Shown in pieces: positions 26,986 to 36,004 of a stretch of 64,000 nt of DNA (position 1 is the stretch's first letter; each line of letters starts with the position of its first letter). The notes beneath the pieces were generated by a model. The model saw only the letters and a program-made list of their open reading frames with translations. It was not told the DNA's origin and searched no databases. Source of the DNA: Hahella ganghwensis DSM 17046 (GTDB lineage Bacteria > Pseudomonadota > Gammaproteobacteria > Pseudomonadales > Oleiphilaceae); assembly GCF_000376785.1 (NCBI RefSeq), contig NZ_AQXX01000136.1, positions 1 through 64,000 of the forward strand, given 5' to 3'. The position numbers and the translations under genes were made by a program.

Positions 26986-27012
26986 GTCTAGTGAATACTT
27001 AATTTACTAGAC
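26986..27012. promoter_or_regulatory. 27-bp near-perfect dyad, candidate operator
   Basis: Arms GTCTAGTGAAT and ATTTACTAGAC differ from perfect symmetry at one pair and are separated by 5 bases. The site lies between the divergent small ORF/kinase genes and the antiporter gene, where it could control either. AT content and size fit a dimeric repressor or activator site. There is no T tract for termination. The regulator is not identifiable here. Confidence 0.55.
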
Positions 27013-27150
27013 AATCCCATTCCGGTCAGCCCCCACAAGCATCAAATAGTATCCATTCACGGGCATTGCCGATGGCATGGTTTGCGATCAACTGCTATCT
27101 TACCCACCAAACACTTTGAATTAGCAGTACTTTTTGAAGGAGTCGAATTC

Positions 27151-28941
27151 TTGAATGAGCATCTGGTGATCGGGCTTGCCGCGATTATTTTCTTCGGTGT
27201 AACGGCCCAGTTTGTCGCATGGAGGCTTAAACTTCCTTCAATTCTTCTACTCCTGATCTCCGGATTCGTGCTCGGCCCAATCTCTGGTGTGCTTTCGCCA
27301 GATGAGCAATTTGGAGAGTTTCTATTTCCCGCAATCTCCTTTGCTGTGGCTATCATCCTGTTTGAAGGCGGTTTGAGCCTTAAAATCCGGGAGCTTAAAG
27401 TCACCTCAGGGGTCGTCCGCATGCTCATCAGCGTCGGCATAGTGACCACTTTTATTCTCAGTCTGGTCATTTCAAAGTTTGCACTGGACATCCCTTGGAC
27501 ACTGGCCTTACTACTTGGCGCGATACTGACTGTAACCGGCCCTACCGTCGTCCTCCCGATGCTGATGCTGATCCGTCCCAAAGGCCAGATTGGCTCTATT
27601 CTCAAATGGGAAGGTATTCTGAATGATCCCATAGGTGCCCTGTTTGCTGTGCTTGTATTTGAGGCCGTGGTGTCTGCCAGCCTGGGCCAGGCCACAACCC
27701 TGATCCTGTCCGGATTCATGATCACCATCTTTGTAGGCGGGCTCATGGGGCTGGCAGCCGGCATGCTGGTTGCCACATCATTGAAACATCACTGGGTGCC
27801 GGAGTTTCTCAGTAACGCTTTCACTCTCGCCATCGTCATCACATTGTTTGCTGTTTCCAATGTCATACAGCACGAAAGCGGCTTATTCAGTGTCACGATC
27901 ATGGGAATATACCTGGGTAATCAGCGCCTGGTATCTATTCGTAATATTGTTGGCTTCAAGGAAGACCTGAGAGTCCTGCTGCTCTCTTCATTATTTATCG
28001 TCCTGGCAGCCAGACTGCAGTTTTCGGATCTGCAACAAATTCATATGGGAAGTATTGTATTGCTGATCATGCTGATCGTTGTCGTCAGACCCGCGGCAGT
28101 GTGGCTGTCCTCCATAAATTCCAACCTTTCCTGGAAAGAGAAGCTGTTTCTCTCCTCCATGGCGCCACGAGGGATCGTAGCGGCAGCTGTGATTTCCCTG
28201 TTTGCAGTTAGACTGGAATCCATGGGAGTTGAGCACTCGGAAGTGTTGGCGCCCAATATGTTCCTGATCATTGTTGGCACTATATTGATTTATGGCCTGG
28301 CGGCGCGCCCTCTATCCAAAGCCCTCCACCTGTCTGACGATAATCCTCAGGGCTGCGTTATTCTGGGCTCCAATATTCTGTCAATCGCACTATCGAAAGC
28401 CCTCAAGGCAGAAGGACTGAGCACAACCATTATCGATGCCCGATGGGCCAACATCAAAGAAGCCCGAATGGAAGGCCTGAATACGGTAAATGCCAATGTT
28501 CTGTCAGAGGCAGTTCAGGAAAAGGTCAGCTTTACCGGTATGGGGAAATTTCTGGCACTGACCCCCAACCTGGAGCTTAACTCACTGGCATGCATCCGGT
28601 TCTCAGATATTTTCGGGCTGAAAGAAGTCTACCAACTAGGTGAACCCGAGGACAAAGATAAACCCGCGCAGTGGATACCCGATGACCTCTCCGGCCAGGC
28701 ACTTTTCGGTCCGAACATTACCTATAACGAACTGATCAAGAGAATGCATCATGGGGCCAAGGTCAAGAGGACGCCTCTGACCAAGGATTTCAGCTATGAG
28801 GATTATAAAGCCCAGAATGAAGGCAAGGACCCTATCCTGCTCTGCATCGTATCTGAAAACAAGAGCCTGGTGTTCGTGACTGTAAACAAGAAAATCCAGC
28901 CAAAACCTGGTCAGGTTATAATCAGCCTGATTGACAGTTAA
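27151..28941 (+). CDS. NhaP-type Na+(K+)/H+ antiporter with C-terminal RCK-like domain
   Basis: A 596-residue CPA1-type cation:proton antiporter. About twelve membrane helices span 1-390, including the pore motifs LTVTGPTVVLPMLM and EGILNDPIGALFA with the essential Asn-Asp. The C-terminal cytoplasmic part begins CVILGSNILSIALSKALKAE, like a TrkA-N/RCK Rossmann fold, though the glycine motif is degenerate. The TTG at 27151 is preferred because GAAGGAG lies 8 bases before it; a frame from 27082 lacks such a site. It should export Na+ or K+ for pH and salt control. Confidence 0.88.
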   Translation: MNEHLVIGLAAIIFFGVTAQFVAWRLKLPSILLLLISGFVLGPISGVLSPDEQFGEFLFPAISFAVAIILFEGGLSLKIRELKVTSGVVRMLISVGIVTTFILSLVISKFALDIPWTLALLLGAILTVTGPTVVLPMLMLIRPKGQIGSILKWEGILNDPIGALFAVLVFEAVVSASLGQATTLILSGFMITIFVGGLMGLAAGMLVATSLKHHWVPEFLSNAFTLAIVITLFAVSNVIQHESGLFSVTIMGIYLGNQRLVSIRNIVGFKEDLRVLLLSSLFIVLAARLQFSDLQQIHMGSIVLLIMLIVVVRPAAVWLSSINSNLSWKEKLFLSSMAPRGIVAAAVISLFAVRLESMGVEHSEVLAPNMFLIIVGTILIYGLAARPLSKALHLSDDNPQGCVILGSNILSIALSKALKAEGLSTTIIDARWANIKEARMEGLNTVNANVLSEAVQEKVSFTGMGKFLALTPNLELNSLACIRFSDIFGLKEVYQLGEPEDKDKPAQWIPDDLSGQALFGPNITYNELIKRMHHGAKVKRTPLTKDFSYEDYKAQNEGKDPILLCIVSENKSLVFVTVNKKIQPKPGQVIISLIDS

Positions 28942-29003
28942 TCGAAGGACTCATTCCTCAATCGAAAAAACGATAATCAATAAAACAAAAAAGGAAACGA
29001 AAA

Positions 29004-30044
29004 GTGCCCCCCCTGGATTCGTTAATAGGCAACTCGTTTGGAAGCAGAGTGCTATGCCCGCTCCTGCTCTCTTTGACAACAGTATATACACATGCAGAGC
29101 CTGCTCACGGAGAATCACCAGGGCGGTATATGAATCCTTTTATTGCCCCCATTTTATTGCCAACCACCAATCTGTTCGGCCTCCCGGATCTCCAGACCCG
29201 GGAACTCCCCGCAGATGCAACATTTGAACTGACACTGAGCTCCCATCTGGCCAACACTTATATCAACCGGAACAGTAGTAGCGAGAACCTTGAAATAGAC
29301 GGTGAAATCATGCAAACAGCGATCAGAGGCCGTTGGAAGCTGAACGATCTATACAGCCTCTCGATTTACATTCCCTATGTAGACCAGGGGAAAGGCGAAT
29401 TGGATAACCTCATTTATGACTGGCATGAGTGGTTCGGTCTTCCACAAGGAGGGCGAACAGAAACCACGAACAACCAATTTCAGTATCGCTACGAGCGCCA
29501 GGGACAATCCCTGTTAGATAAGGAACAAAGCTCTCCCGGACTGGGTGACATTCGACTGGGGCTGCAGCGGAAACTGGACTGGCTGGACCAATCCTGGCTC
29601 GCTCAGGCAGAAATCAAAGCACCAACCGGGGAACCAGATGACCTCAATGGTAGCGGGGCCTGGGATGCATCCATCGGTATCGGTTGGCAACAGGAAATAG
29701 ACTCAGGACTGGGCCAATTTTCCCGATTTGCCGCTGCAGGACTTAGTTATCTGGGGGAATCAGATACCCGACTCTCCATGATTCAAAAGTCCTGGTCACT
29801 CAGTGCAAGGGCTGGATTTCACTGGCACGCTTTTTCCTGGCTGACACTGACCGCACAACTGGACACCCACTCCCCTCTTTTTGATAGCGATCTCAAACCT
29901 TTGAGCCGTTTTCCCATGCAACTGACTACCGGTGGACGGTTCAGCCTTACAGACCAGCTGCAAATAGACCTCAGCATCGGTGAAGACCTGGTCACGGTAG
30001 TGTCTCCGGACTTCGTCATCAATGGCGCCATCCGCTATTACTAG
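29004..30044 (+). CDS. DUF3187 family outer-membrane protein
   Basis: A 346-residue protein starting at GTG with AAGGAAA upstream. A signal peptide (about 1-31, hydrophobic CPLLLSLTTVYTHA) is followed by repeated amphipathic beta strands and a terminal aromatic residue (RYY), typical of outer-membrane beta barrels. The composition and the NLFGLPDLQTRELP segment fit DUF3187, a family of unknown function. It is followed by another barrel (YfaZ). No clear operon link with the antiporter exists; the gap is 62 bases on the same strand. Confidence 0.7.
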   Translation: MPPLDSLIGNSFGSRVLCPLLLSLTTVYTHAEPAHGESPGRYMNPFIAPILLPTTNLFGLPDLQTRELPADATFELTLSSHLANTYINRNSSSENLEIDGEIMQTAIRGRWKLNDLYSLSIYIPYVDQGKGELDNLIYDWHEWFGLPQGGRTETTNNQFQYRYERQGQSLLDKEQSSPGLGDIRLGLQRKLDWLDQSWLAQAEIKAPTGEPDDLNGSGAWDASIGIGWQQEIDSGLGQFSRFAAAGLSYLGESDTRLSMIQKSWSLSARAGFHWHAFSWLTLTAQLDTHSPLFDSDLKPLSRFPMQLTTGGRFSLTDQLQIDLSIGEDLVTVVSPDFVINGAIRYY

Positions 30045-30201
30045 TAGCATAAGCAATAAAACGAATGGTCTAGAACATCGTCCCAATTGATTAATCATTC
30101 GCAATACAGTTGAGGCAGGCACTACGGATCGATAATATGCCCTTTAATCAGGGTCTGTTGACGATGTCTCACAGCCAATTATTCAGGAGTATTACCAAAT
30201 C

Positions 30202-30765
30202 ATGAGACGATCATTACAAATCGCCTTCTTCGCCGCACTACCTTTACTTGCAGCGGGCACTATTCAAGCTGCAGAGCTGGACCTTAATATCAGCAACAAG
30301 GCAGCCAACGCTCAGGTCAACATTATTCCAAACTCACGCAAATTCGATGCGGGACTGGGTTACATCTACCGCGAGAGCAGCACCCATATTATTAACGCTG
30401 ATTTTCATGCCAGAGGACAGACGGCGATCGGTAATTTGCCAACGACTGTCGGTGTTGGTATCCAGGCATCTACATTTGATGAAGATGGGCTGGACGGAAC
30501 TGGGCTAGGCCTGGGGGGTACCGCACACATCAAATTCCCAGCAGTACCCGGCCTGGGTTTCAAGGCAGCGGCTCACTATGCTCCATCTATCACCTCCTTT
30601 GGCGATATTGACCGCTTTGTTCGCTTTGATTCCCGAGTCACCTATCGCATCATCCAGAACGCAGACATCTATGCAGGGTACCGCATTGTCAGAACCAAAG
30701 TGGAAAACGCCGGCAGTGAAACACTTGACGAAAATGTTCACCTGGGCTTTACACTGCAGTTCTAA
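30202..30765 (+). CDS. yfaZ: YfaZ family outer-membrane protein
   Basis: A 187-residue YfaZ-type small beta barrel. A signal peptide ends at IQAAE (about residue 23). Then come beta strands with YIYRESSTHIINADFHARG, VGVGIQAS and FKAAAHYAPS, ending with Phe (LGFTLQF), the usual outer-membrane insertion signal. CAGGAGT lies upstream of the ATG. The role of YfaZ proteins is unknown. Homologues occur across gammaproteobacteria. Confidence 0.85.
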   Translation: MRRSLQIAFFAALPLLAAGTIQAAELDLNISNKAANAQVNIIPNSRKFDAGLGYIYRESSTHIINADFHARGQTAIGNLPTTVGVGIQASTFDEDGLDGTGLGLGGTAHIKFPAVPGLGFKAAAHYAPSITSFGDIDRFVRFDSRVTYRIIQNADIYAGYRIVRTKVENAGSETLDENVHLGFTLQF

Positions 30766-30792
30766 GCGACATCAATTCTGAGAAACATCTTT

Positions 30793-30820
30793 GGGTGTGA
30801 CCGGGACAGGGTTCACACCC
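30793..30820. other. Hairpin after yfaZ
   Basis: Perfect 8-bp arms GGGTGTGA and TCACACCC around a 12-base loop, 28 bases after the yfaZ stop. No T tract follows, so it is at best a weak terminator or a transcript-stabilising stem. Confidence 0.4.
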
Positions 30821-30957
30821 TGATCCCTACCACATCACATAATCCGTTACTTTTTCTTTTTGTCCCCCAGCAGACCCTTTAAACTAGAACCTCTTGAGGA
30901 TTTGATACCAGACCTCAAATAGCACTTATCATCAACGAGTCATCGGATAATAATATT

Positions 30958-33327
30958 ATGTACGTGCGGAATCTTCCCGGCAGGATGTTCGGGGGTAAAA
31001 CAACTTTAACTCCACGTCATTTTCTGATCTTTTTGGCTGTTCTGTTCAGTCTGTCTCTGAGTGGTTGTGGTGGCGGGGAAGAATCCCTTGACGGCTTGGG
31101 GACACATCAGCCCCCGTCTGGCGATGACGACGGAGTGGAGGACCCTGTTGCGTCGAATGAAATCAACCTCAAGGTAGAAGCAACCTCCGGCATGAGCTCA
31201 GCCACGACCGCACAAAGGCTGTTCAACCTGCTGACACCGAATAAAGCTTACGCTATTGACGCCGGAGACAGCGTTAATGCAGATATCAAAGTCAGGCATT
31301 TGAGTCGCGACGGTGAAGTACTCTTTGATAATGTGATTACCGAAGGGGACTACTTTGTTGTTGATAATGAAAACGGCACCTACACCATTGTTTTTGACAA
31401 CTCAATCCCGGACAGAATCGATCTGGCGATCATTGCCACTCTATCTAACGGGACTGTCTTAAGAAGAGGCCTTCCCAATTCCGCCGAAGGTATTGTCATC
31501 AACGCAGCGACCGAATATGCAGTGCAGCAGTTTTTTTCCAGCTTCGATAACCAATCGGAACTGGACGCACTTCTACCCTGTACAACCTCAGGCTGCGAAG
31601 ACCAGTCAGATATTCACATGCTGAACTGGCTCGCACTGAATAATGCCGTGATGGATTTCGAAATTACGATTCCAGACAGCTATGACCTCGACGAAGCGGT
31701 TGCTCTTCTGGACAGCAACACACTGGTCAAAGATTATGTCGATCAGTTTATTGAAACCATCAAAGAAGACAAAGTTGAAAGTATTGAGGACACGACAATT
31801 GCCCCGGCGCTGAGTAACCGCTCCGGCAACTATCATTCCATATTATTTGCCATGGGCCTGAATCAGGGATTACCCGATGAGTCCGATGCAGACAACAAAA
31901 CCATCGTTTTTTCCAACCAGACGTCTGATGTATTAACCAATACCGAATCTGACGTCACTTCATATATTTACCCCAAGATTGTCGTCAGCACCAGCATCCT
32001 GAATTTCAATCCGGTCATGATTGAGCAGATCCCCTGGTCAAGAAACTCACTGACACAATTGAGCGATAATACTTTTGATATCAGCAGCACCATTATTGAC
32101 ACTGAAACCAACCGGCAGGAAGGTTCGGTATTCACTTACCTGTCCCCAAGGGGACATTTTGATATGGCAAGACTTCAAACCCAGGTAGTGACCCAAGAGT
32201 CCTCAGCCAGCCCCACCGGATGGCTGAACAACCCTTTCTTCACACGCTACTACACCACCAAAGCAGCCAATGACGATGATGAAACCTCCGAGGGGATCGC
32301 ATCCGCCTATATCTCTGATGGTCTCGTGTTTCGCCTATCAGAAGATACCGGTGGCGACTACCAGCGGGAGGAAACACTTGAGAAGAGCCACACGTTCGGC
32401 TGGTTCTACTCCTTGAAGATGACAGACTCCGATGACTTTTCGCTGGATACACTGGATGACGCATCTTATGGCGTCATCCATCTGACTCAAAGCCTGCAGA
32501 CAACTCAACCTGTTGACTTGAATGCCGGCATCGAGCAATGGGAAGTGAACGGTAATGAGGTAGTCGTGACACAGCCAACCCTGGGAGGCAGTGATCCGGA
32601 GATTTTTAACACTTATGGTACGGGGCGCAATACAGACCTGACAGCAAATACGGTATCACTGGTTGCAGCCAACGATGGCAGTTACAGCCTGAGCGCTCTG
32701 GCGAGTCCCTCAAACATCAATGCCAGTGCTGACAATTTCAAGGGTCGAATTCAGCTGGATAACTGGGCCAGTAGCGGAGATGACCGTGGAGACTGGGTCG
32801 GAGCAAGCGACCCCCTCGGCAATGTTCTGGTATTGCGAACTGACTCTGAAACCTCGGGCCAGGGTATTGCGCATGCCGTTAGGATCAGCGATGCCAATAT
32901 CAGCCTGGCAAACAACCGTTACTACCTTTACGGCAACAGTTTCCGCGCAACGGATACAGAAACCGTGTTGAGCAACTACAATCTGTCCACTCTAGAGTTC
33001 GACAACGATGGCGACACTGCCACGCTGTCCGTTAAAGAACTCAGGGTTACACAAACAATCAATGATCCCGAGCTTAGCGATATTTCCAACAATACATCCG
33101 ACTATACGGTTCAACCAACGGCCAGCCCCGCTTCCAATACCAATCCAGATTACAGAAATCTACTGAAGCTGGATTTTGCAGACCCCACTGGCGGCACGGA
33201 TAATTTCATTCTGGAAGGTTTTATTGCCAGCGAAGGAAAGGTCCTGATATTGCGCCTGAGATACGGTGAAAACCTGGGTATACTATATGGTTTCCTGGAG
33301 CAGGAGTTGACGGCCTCTTCGGACTGA
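30958..33327 (+). CDS. Large lipoprotein of unknown function
   Basis: A 789-residue secreted lipoprotein. A signal peptide (22-36) ends in the lipobox LSGC with Cys37, followed by a Gly/Asp-rich tether (GGGEESLDGLG ... SGDDDGVEDP). The mature part is rich in Asp, Asn, Ser and Thr, with predicted beta structure. A first domain (about 70-180) looks Ig-like (NENGTYTIVF). Two cysteines, in the segment LLPCTTSGCEDQ, may form a disulfide. The Gly after Cys37 suggests outer-membrane sorting. I do not recognise the family. The gene stands alone, 192 bases after yfaZ. Confidence 0.75.
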   Translation: MYVRNLPGRMFGGKTTLTPRHFLIFLAVLFSLSLSGCGGGEESLDGLGTHQPPSGDDDGVEDPVASNEINLKVEATSGMSSATTAQRLFNLLTPNKAYAIDAGDSVNADIKVRHLSRDGEVLFDNVITEGDYFVVDNENGTYTIVFDNSIPDRIDLAIIATLSNGTVLRRGLPNSAEGIVINAATEYAVQQFFSSFDNQSELDALLPCTTSGCEDQSDIHMLNWLALNNAVMDFEITIPDSYDLDEAVALLDSNTLVKDYVDQFIETIKEDKVESIEDTTIAPALSNRSGNYHSILFAMGLNQGLPDESDADNKTIVFSNQTSDVLTNTESDVTSYIYPKIVVSTSILNFNPVMIEQIPWSRNSLTQLSDNTFDISSTIIDTETNRQEGSVFTYLSPRGHFDMARLQTQVVTQESSASPTGWLNNPFFTRYYTTKAANDDDETSEGIASAYISDGLVFRLSEDTGGDYQREETLEKSHTFGWFYSLKMTDSDDFSLDTLDDASYGVIHLTQSLQTTQPVDLNAGIEQWEVNGNEVVVTQPTLGGSDPEIFNTYGTGRNTDLTANTVSLVAANDGSYSLSALASPSNINASADNFKGRIQLDNWASSGDDRGDWVGASDPLGNVLVLRTDSETSGQGIAHAVRISDANISLANNRYYLYGNSFRATDTETVLSNYNLSTLEFDNDGDTATLSVKELRVTQTINDPELSDISNNTSDYTVQPTASPASNTNPDYRNLLKLDFADPTGGTDNFILEGFIASEGKVLILRLRYGENLGILYGFLEQELTASSD

Positions 33328-33446
33328 TCTTGCCTCCAGGCTCTATCTAATCGCGCTCATTTTGCCTCGGGAACTTTTCTCTGGGGCTCATTTCGGCTTT
33401 TTATAAAGGGACTCAACTACCAGAACTTTTCACGAAAGTTTCTGAC

Positions 33447-33468
33447 CTTAATCCCCACTTAATCCCCA
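33447..33468 (+). repeat. Tandem 11-bp repeat (two copies)
   Basis: CTTAATCCCCA occurs twice back to back in the 259-base gap before the glucosaminidase gene. It may be part of a promoter or operator. The surrounding bases also hold two GAACTTT copies, at 33423 and 33474. No other structure was seen here. Confidence 0.5.
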
Positions 33469-33586
33469 GCATAGAACTTTACGTAACCAGCCATTGATTT
33501 TTTTATAAAAACGCCTATTTTTCAGAACCATCATTAGAAAATCAGTTTGTCAGCTTTACCTCATTAAACAGGGACTCAATATCTAT

Positions 33587-34381
33587 ATGATTTTAAATGC
33601 AAAGCACCTCGTATTTCTGTTGTTCTTCGCTATTGCGGTTGCATTTCTAACACCAATGAACATCGATATAGCTGTTCCTGAACCTGATGAGGAAAAGCCA
33701 TCAGAGCCGGTGGTTAACTTGAATCAACCACTGCCTGATTTTAAGAAAATCAGGGATGTTAAAGAAAAGAAAGAGGCGTTCTTCGAGTTTCTCAGTCCCC
33801 TGATCTCATATTCCAATCAGCAGATACTTAAAGATCGCGAGTTCGTCATGGCCATGCAGGCCAAACCCAAACTCTCGGCTAAAGATAAAAACAAATTATC
33901 CAGGATAGCAGACCGGTACCGGGTACCGACAAGTAACGGATTCGACAAAAACTTTTATGCTCTAATGCTTAAAAGAGTCGACACCATTCCTCCTGCACTT
34001 GCTCTGGCACAGGCCGCAAATGAATCAGCCTGGGGGACATCACGTTTTGCCCGCCAGGGAAACAACCTCTATGGGGAGTGGTGTTTTCGTAAAGGTTGCG
34101 GTATCAAGCCCAGTCAAAGAGCGGCTGACGCCTCTCATGAAGTCGCGAAATTCAAACGAGTCTATGATTCCGTTCAGAGCTACATGCTGAACCTTAACCG
34201 CCATGACTACTATTCGGACCTAAGACAAGTCAGGGAAGGCCTGAGGACTTCAGAAAGCCCTATCTCTGCCATTGCTCTGACAGAAGGACTACAGAGATAC
34301 TCTTCCCGTGGCGATGACTATATCGCGGAACTGCAGAGCATGATCAGAGTAAACAAGTTAGAAGAGAGGTATACTAACTGA
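33587..34381 (+). CDS. Bax-like glucosaminidase (GH73 fold)
   Basis: A 264-residue protein with an N-terminal signal anchor (about 8-24), a Pro/Glu-rich linker and a C-terminal glucosaminidase domain similar to E. coli Bax and FlgJ. The catalytic Glu146 lies in ALAQAANESAWGTSRFA, and GNNLYGEWCFRKGCG follows, with a probable disulfide. It should cleave the glycan strands of peptidoglycan in the periplasm. A DUF1232 gene starts 39 bases downstream. Confidence 0.88.
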   Translation: MILNAKHLVFLLFFAIAVAFLTPMNIDIAVPEPDEEKPSEPVVNLNQPLPDFKKIRDVKEKKEAFFEFLSPLISYSNQQILKDREFVMAMQAKPKLSAKDKNKLSRIADRYRVPTSNGFDKNFYALMLKRVDTIPPALALAQAANESAWGTSRFARQGNNLYGEWCFRKGCGIKPSQRAADASHEVAKFKRVYDSVQSYMLNLNRHDYYSDLRQVREGLRTSESPISAIALTEGLQRYSSRGDDYIAELQSMIRVNKLEERYTN

Positions 34382-34420
34382 GGACTGTTCATAATTGATT
34401 TTCGAGATGAGGACTATCCT

Positions 34421-34810
34421 GTGGAAACATCAAAAACCAACCGAGGTTTCACCACCGGAAAACTCTGGAAAAAGCTGAAGATGGCTGGCCGCACTGCAGG
34501 CTATACTGCAGTAGAGTCAGCTCTGACACTGTTTTATACCTCCACAGCCAAGGAAACGCCTGCCTGGTGCAAGTCTGTAATATATGGAGCCCTGGCTTAT
34601 TTTATCTCGCTCATTGACGGCATCCCTGACCTGACCCCAATTCTCGGCTATACCGACGACATTGCAGTAATGGCCGCAGCCTTGGGAACGCTCAGCCAAT
34701 ACGTCACGCCCGAAATAAAATCCAAGGCAAAAAGGCAGACTGAAGCTCTACTGGGTGAGCGTTCTGCAAATACAGAAACAAACAACATCCCTTCAACACC
34801 TGATAATTGA
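34421..34810 (+). CDS. DUF1232 (YkvA-like) membrane protein
   Basis: A 129-residue protein starting at GTG with GAGGA 7 bases upstream. The central DUF1232 segment (about 45-90) contains ALAYFISLIDGIPDLTPILG and YTDDIAVMAAAL, the conserved D-x-x-P-D-x-x-P and DD motifs of the family. One or two hydrophobic helices suggest membrane association. Function is unknown. It is probably co-transcribed with the Bax-like gene. Confidence 0.85.
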   Translation: METSKTNRGFTTGKLWKKLKMAGRTAGYTAVESALTLFYTSTAKETPAWCKSVIYGALAYFISLIDGIPDLTPILGYTDDIAVMAAALGTLSQYVTPEIKSKAKRQTEALLGERSANTETNNIPSTPDN

Positions 34811-34827
34811 AGCAACCAGACTCCGGC

Positions 34828-34857
34828 CACTGACCTCAATAAGTGCTTAGGTCAGTG
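34828..34857. other. Hairpin after the DUF1232 gene
   Basis: Perfect 9-bp arms CACTGACCT and AGGTCAGTG around a 12-base loop, starting 18 bases after the DUF1232 stop. It is probably a weak terminator or 3' end structure; the following bases are C/T-rich without a clean T run. Confidence 0.45.
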
Positions 34858-35013
34858 CTTCCCAAATTTGTCTTCTCCTCTGACATTTAGTCTTAACCTG
34901 AACGCCAAATGATGGGAGAATCATCCCTGAAAATACGGCGTTATTCGCTATTTGTCTTGAATTCATGCATTTCTCATAAAAATGCGTCCATTAATTAGAA
35001 AAATACGACATCT

Positions 35014-35919
35014 ATGCTTAGCTTTCTTCCACACTGGCTCAGAGGGGCTTTAACGCTTACATCAATCGGCCTTTCGACAGTAACTTTATTTCCTCTCGTG
35101 CTGCTGTTTGCCTTTCTGAAACTGATAATTCCTATCCAGTTCTTTCGCAAAATATGCACCATTATTTTGATCGAAATCGCGAATCTCTGGATTGGATTCA
35201 ATAACTTGCTTTTGAGTGTAATGCACGACATACACTGGGATATTGAGGGATTGGAAGGATTGTCCCCCAAAGACTGGTATTTCGTGACTTGTAACCATCA
35301 GTCCTGGGCAGATATTCCTGTCGTCCAGAAAGTCCTCATGCGAAAAATTCCGATGATCAAATTCTTCTTGAAACAGGAACTAATATGGGTCCCCTTTATA
35401 GGTATTGCCTGGTGGGCTCTGGATTTTCCCTTTATGAAACGTTATAGCAAAGAGGAAATTGAGAGAAATCCTGAGCTGAAAGGAAAAGATCTCGAAACGA
35501 CCCGCAAAGCTTGTGAAAAATTCAAATACACCCCGGTAACAGTATTTAACTTCCTGGAAGGCACCCGCTATACCGAGGAAAAACACCGTCGACAAAAGTC
35601 ACCCTACCAATACCTGTTGAAGCCCAAAGCTGGCGGCGCGGCTTTTGTCCTTGGGGCAATGGGAGAGCAGCTCCACACAATGCTGAATATCACCATCCAT
35701 TACCCTGGAGATGACCGTGGGTTCTGGAGTTTTATGTCCGGTCGTGTAAGAAGAGTGGTGGTGCGGATTCAGAAAATCGAATTACCGTCTCAGTTTCTCG
35801 GTAAGGACTACATGGACGATGAACAGTTTCGTTCAGAGTTTCAAGAATGGGTATCAGAGCTCTGGAAAGAGAAAGACGCGCTGTTGGCCCAACTCCATAA
35901 ACAATATCCAAAAGCCTGA
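35014..35919 (+). CDS. YihG-like lysophospholipid acyltransferase
   Basis: A 301-residue LPLAT-family acyltransferase. An N-terminal membrane helix (about 15-40) is followed by the catalytic NHQSWAD (His95-x4-Asp100). FNFLEGTRYTEEK is the acyl-acceptor binding motif. It is close to E. coli YihG, which transfers acyl chains to lysophosphatidic acid and affects phospholipid composition. It acts at the inner-membrane cytoplasmic face. It ends in a bidirectional terminator shared with the DUF1329 gene. Confidence 0.87.
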   Translation: MLSFLPHWLRGALTLTSIGLSTVTLFPLVLLFAFLKLIIPIQFFRKICTIILIEIANLWIGFNNLLLSVMHDIHWDIEGLEGLSPKDWYFVTCNHQSWADIPVVQKVLMRKIPMIKFFLKQELIWVPFIGIAWWALDFPFMKRYSKEEIERNPELKGKDLETTRKACEKFKYTPVTVFNFLEGTRYTEEKHRRQKSPYQYLLKPKAGGAAFVLGAMGEQLHTMLNITIHYPGDDRGFWSFMSGRVRRVVVRIQKIELPSQFLGKDYMDDEQFRSEFQEWVSELWKEKDALLAQLHKQYPKA

Positions 35920-35959
35920 GTTGCCAGGTATCTGATTCAGCAGTGCTGTAAAGCACATA

Positions 35960-35985
35960 AAAAAGGCGGGATACCCCGCCTTTTT
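35960..35985. terminator. Bidirectional terminator between convergent genes
   Basis: The GC core GGCGGG/CCCGCC with a 4-base loop is flanked by A5 and T5 runs, so it can terminate in both directions. It lies between the acyltransferase (plus) and the DUF1329 gene (minus). Confidence 0.92.
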
Positions 35986-36004
35986 AAATATCACTGATGG
36001 AGTA

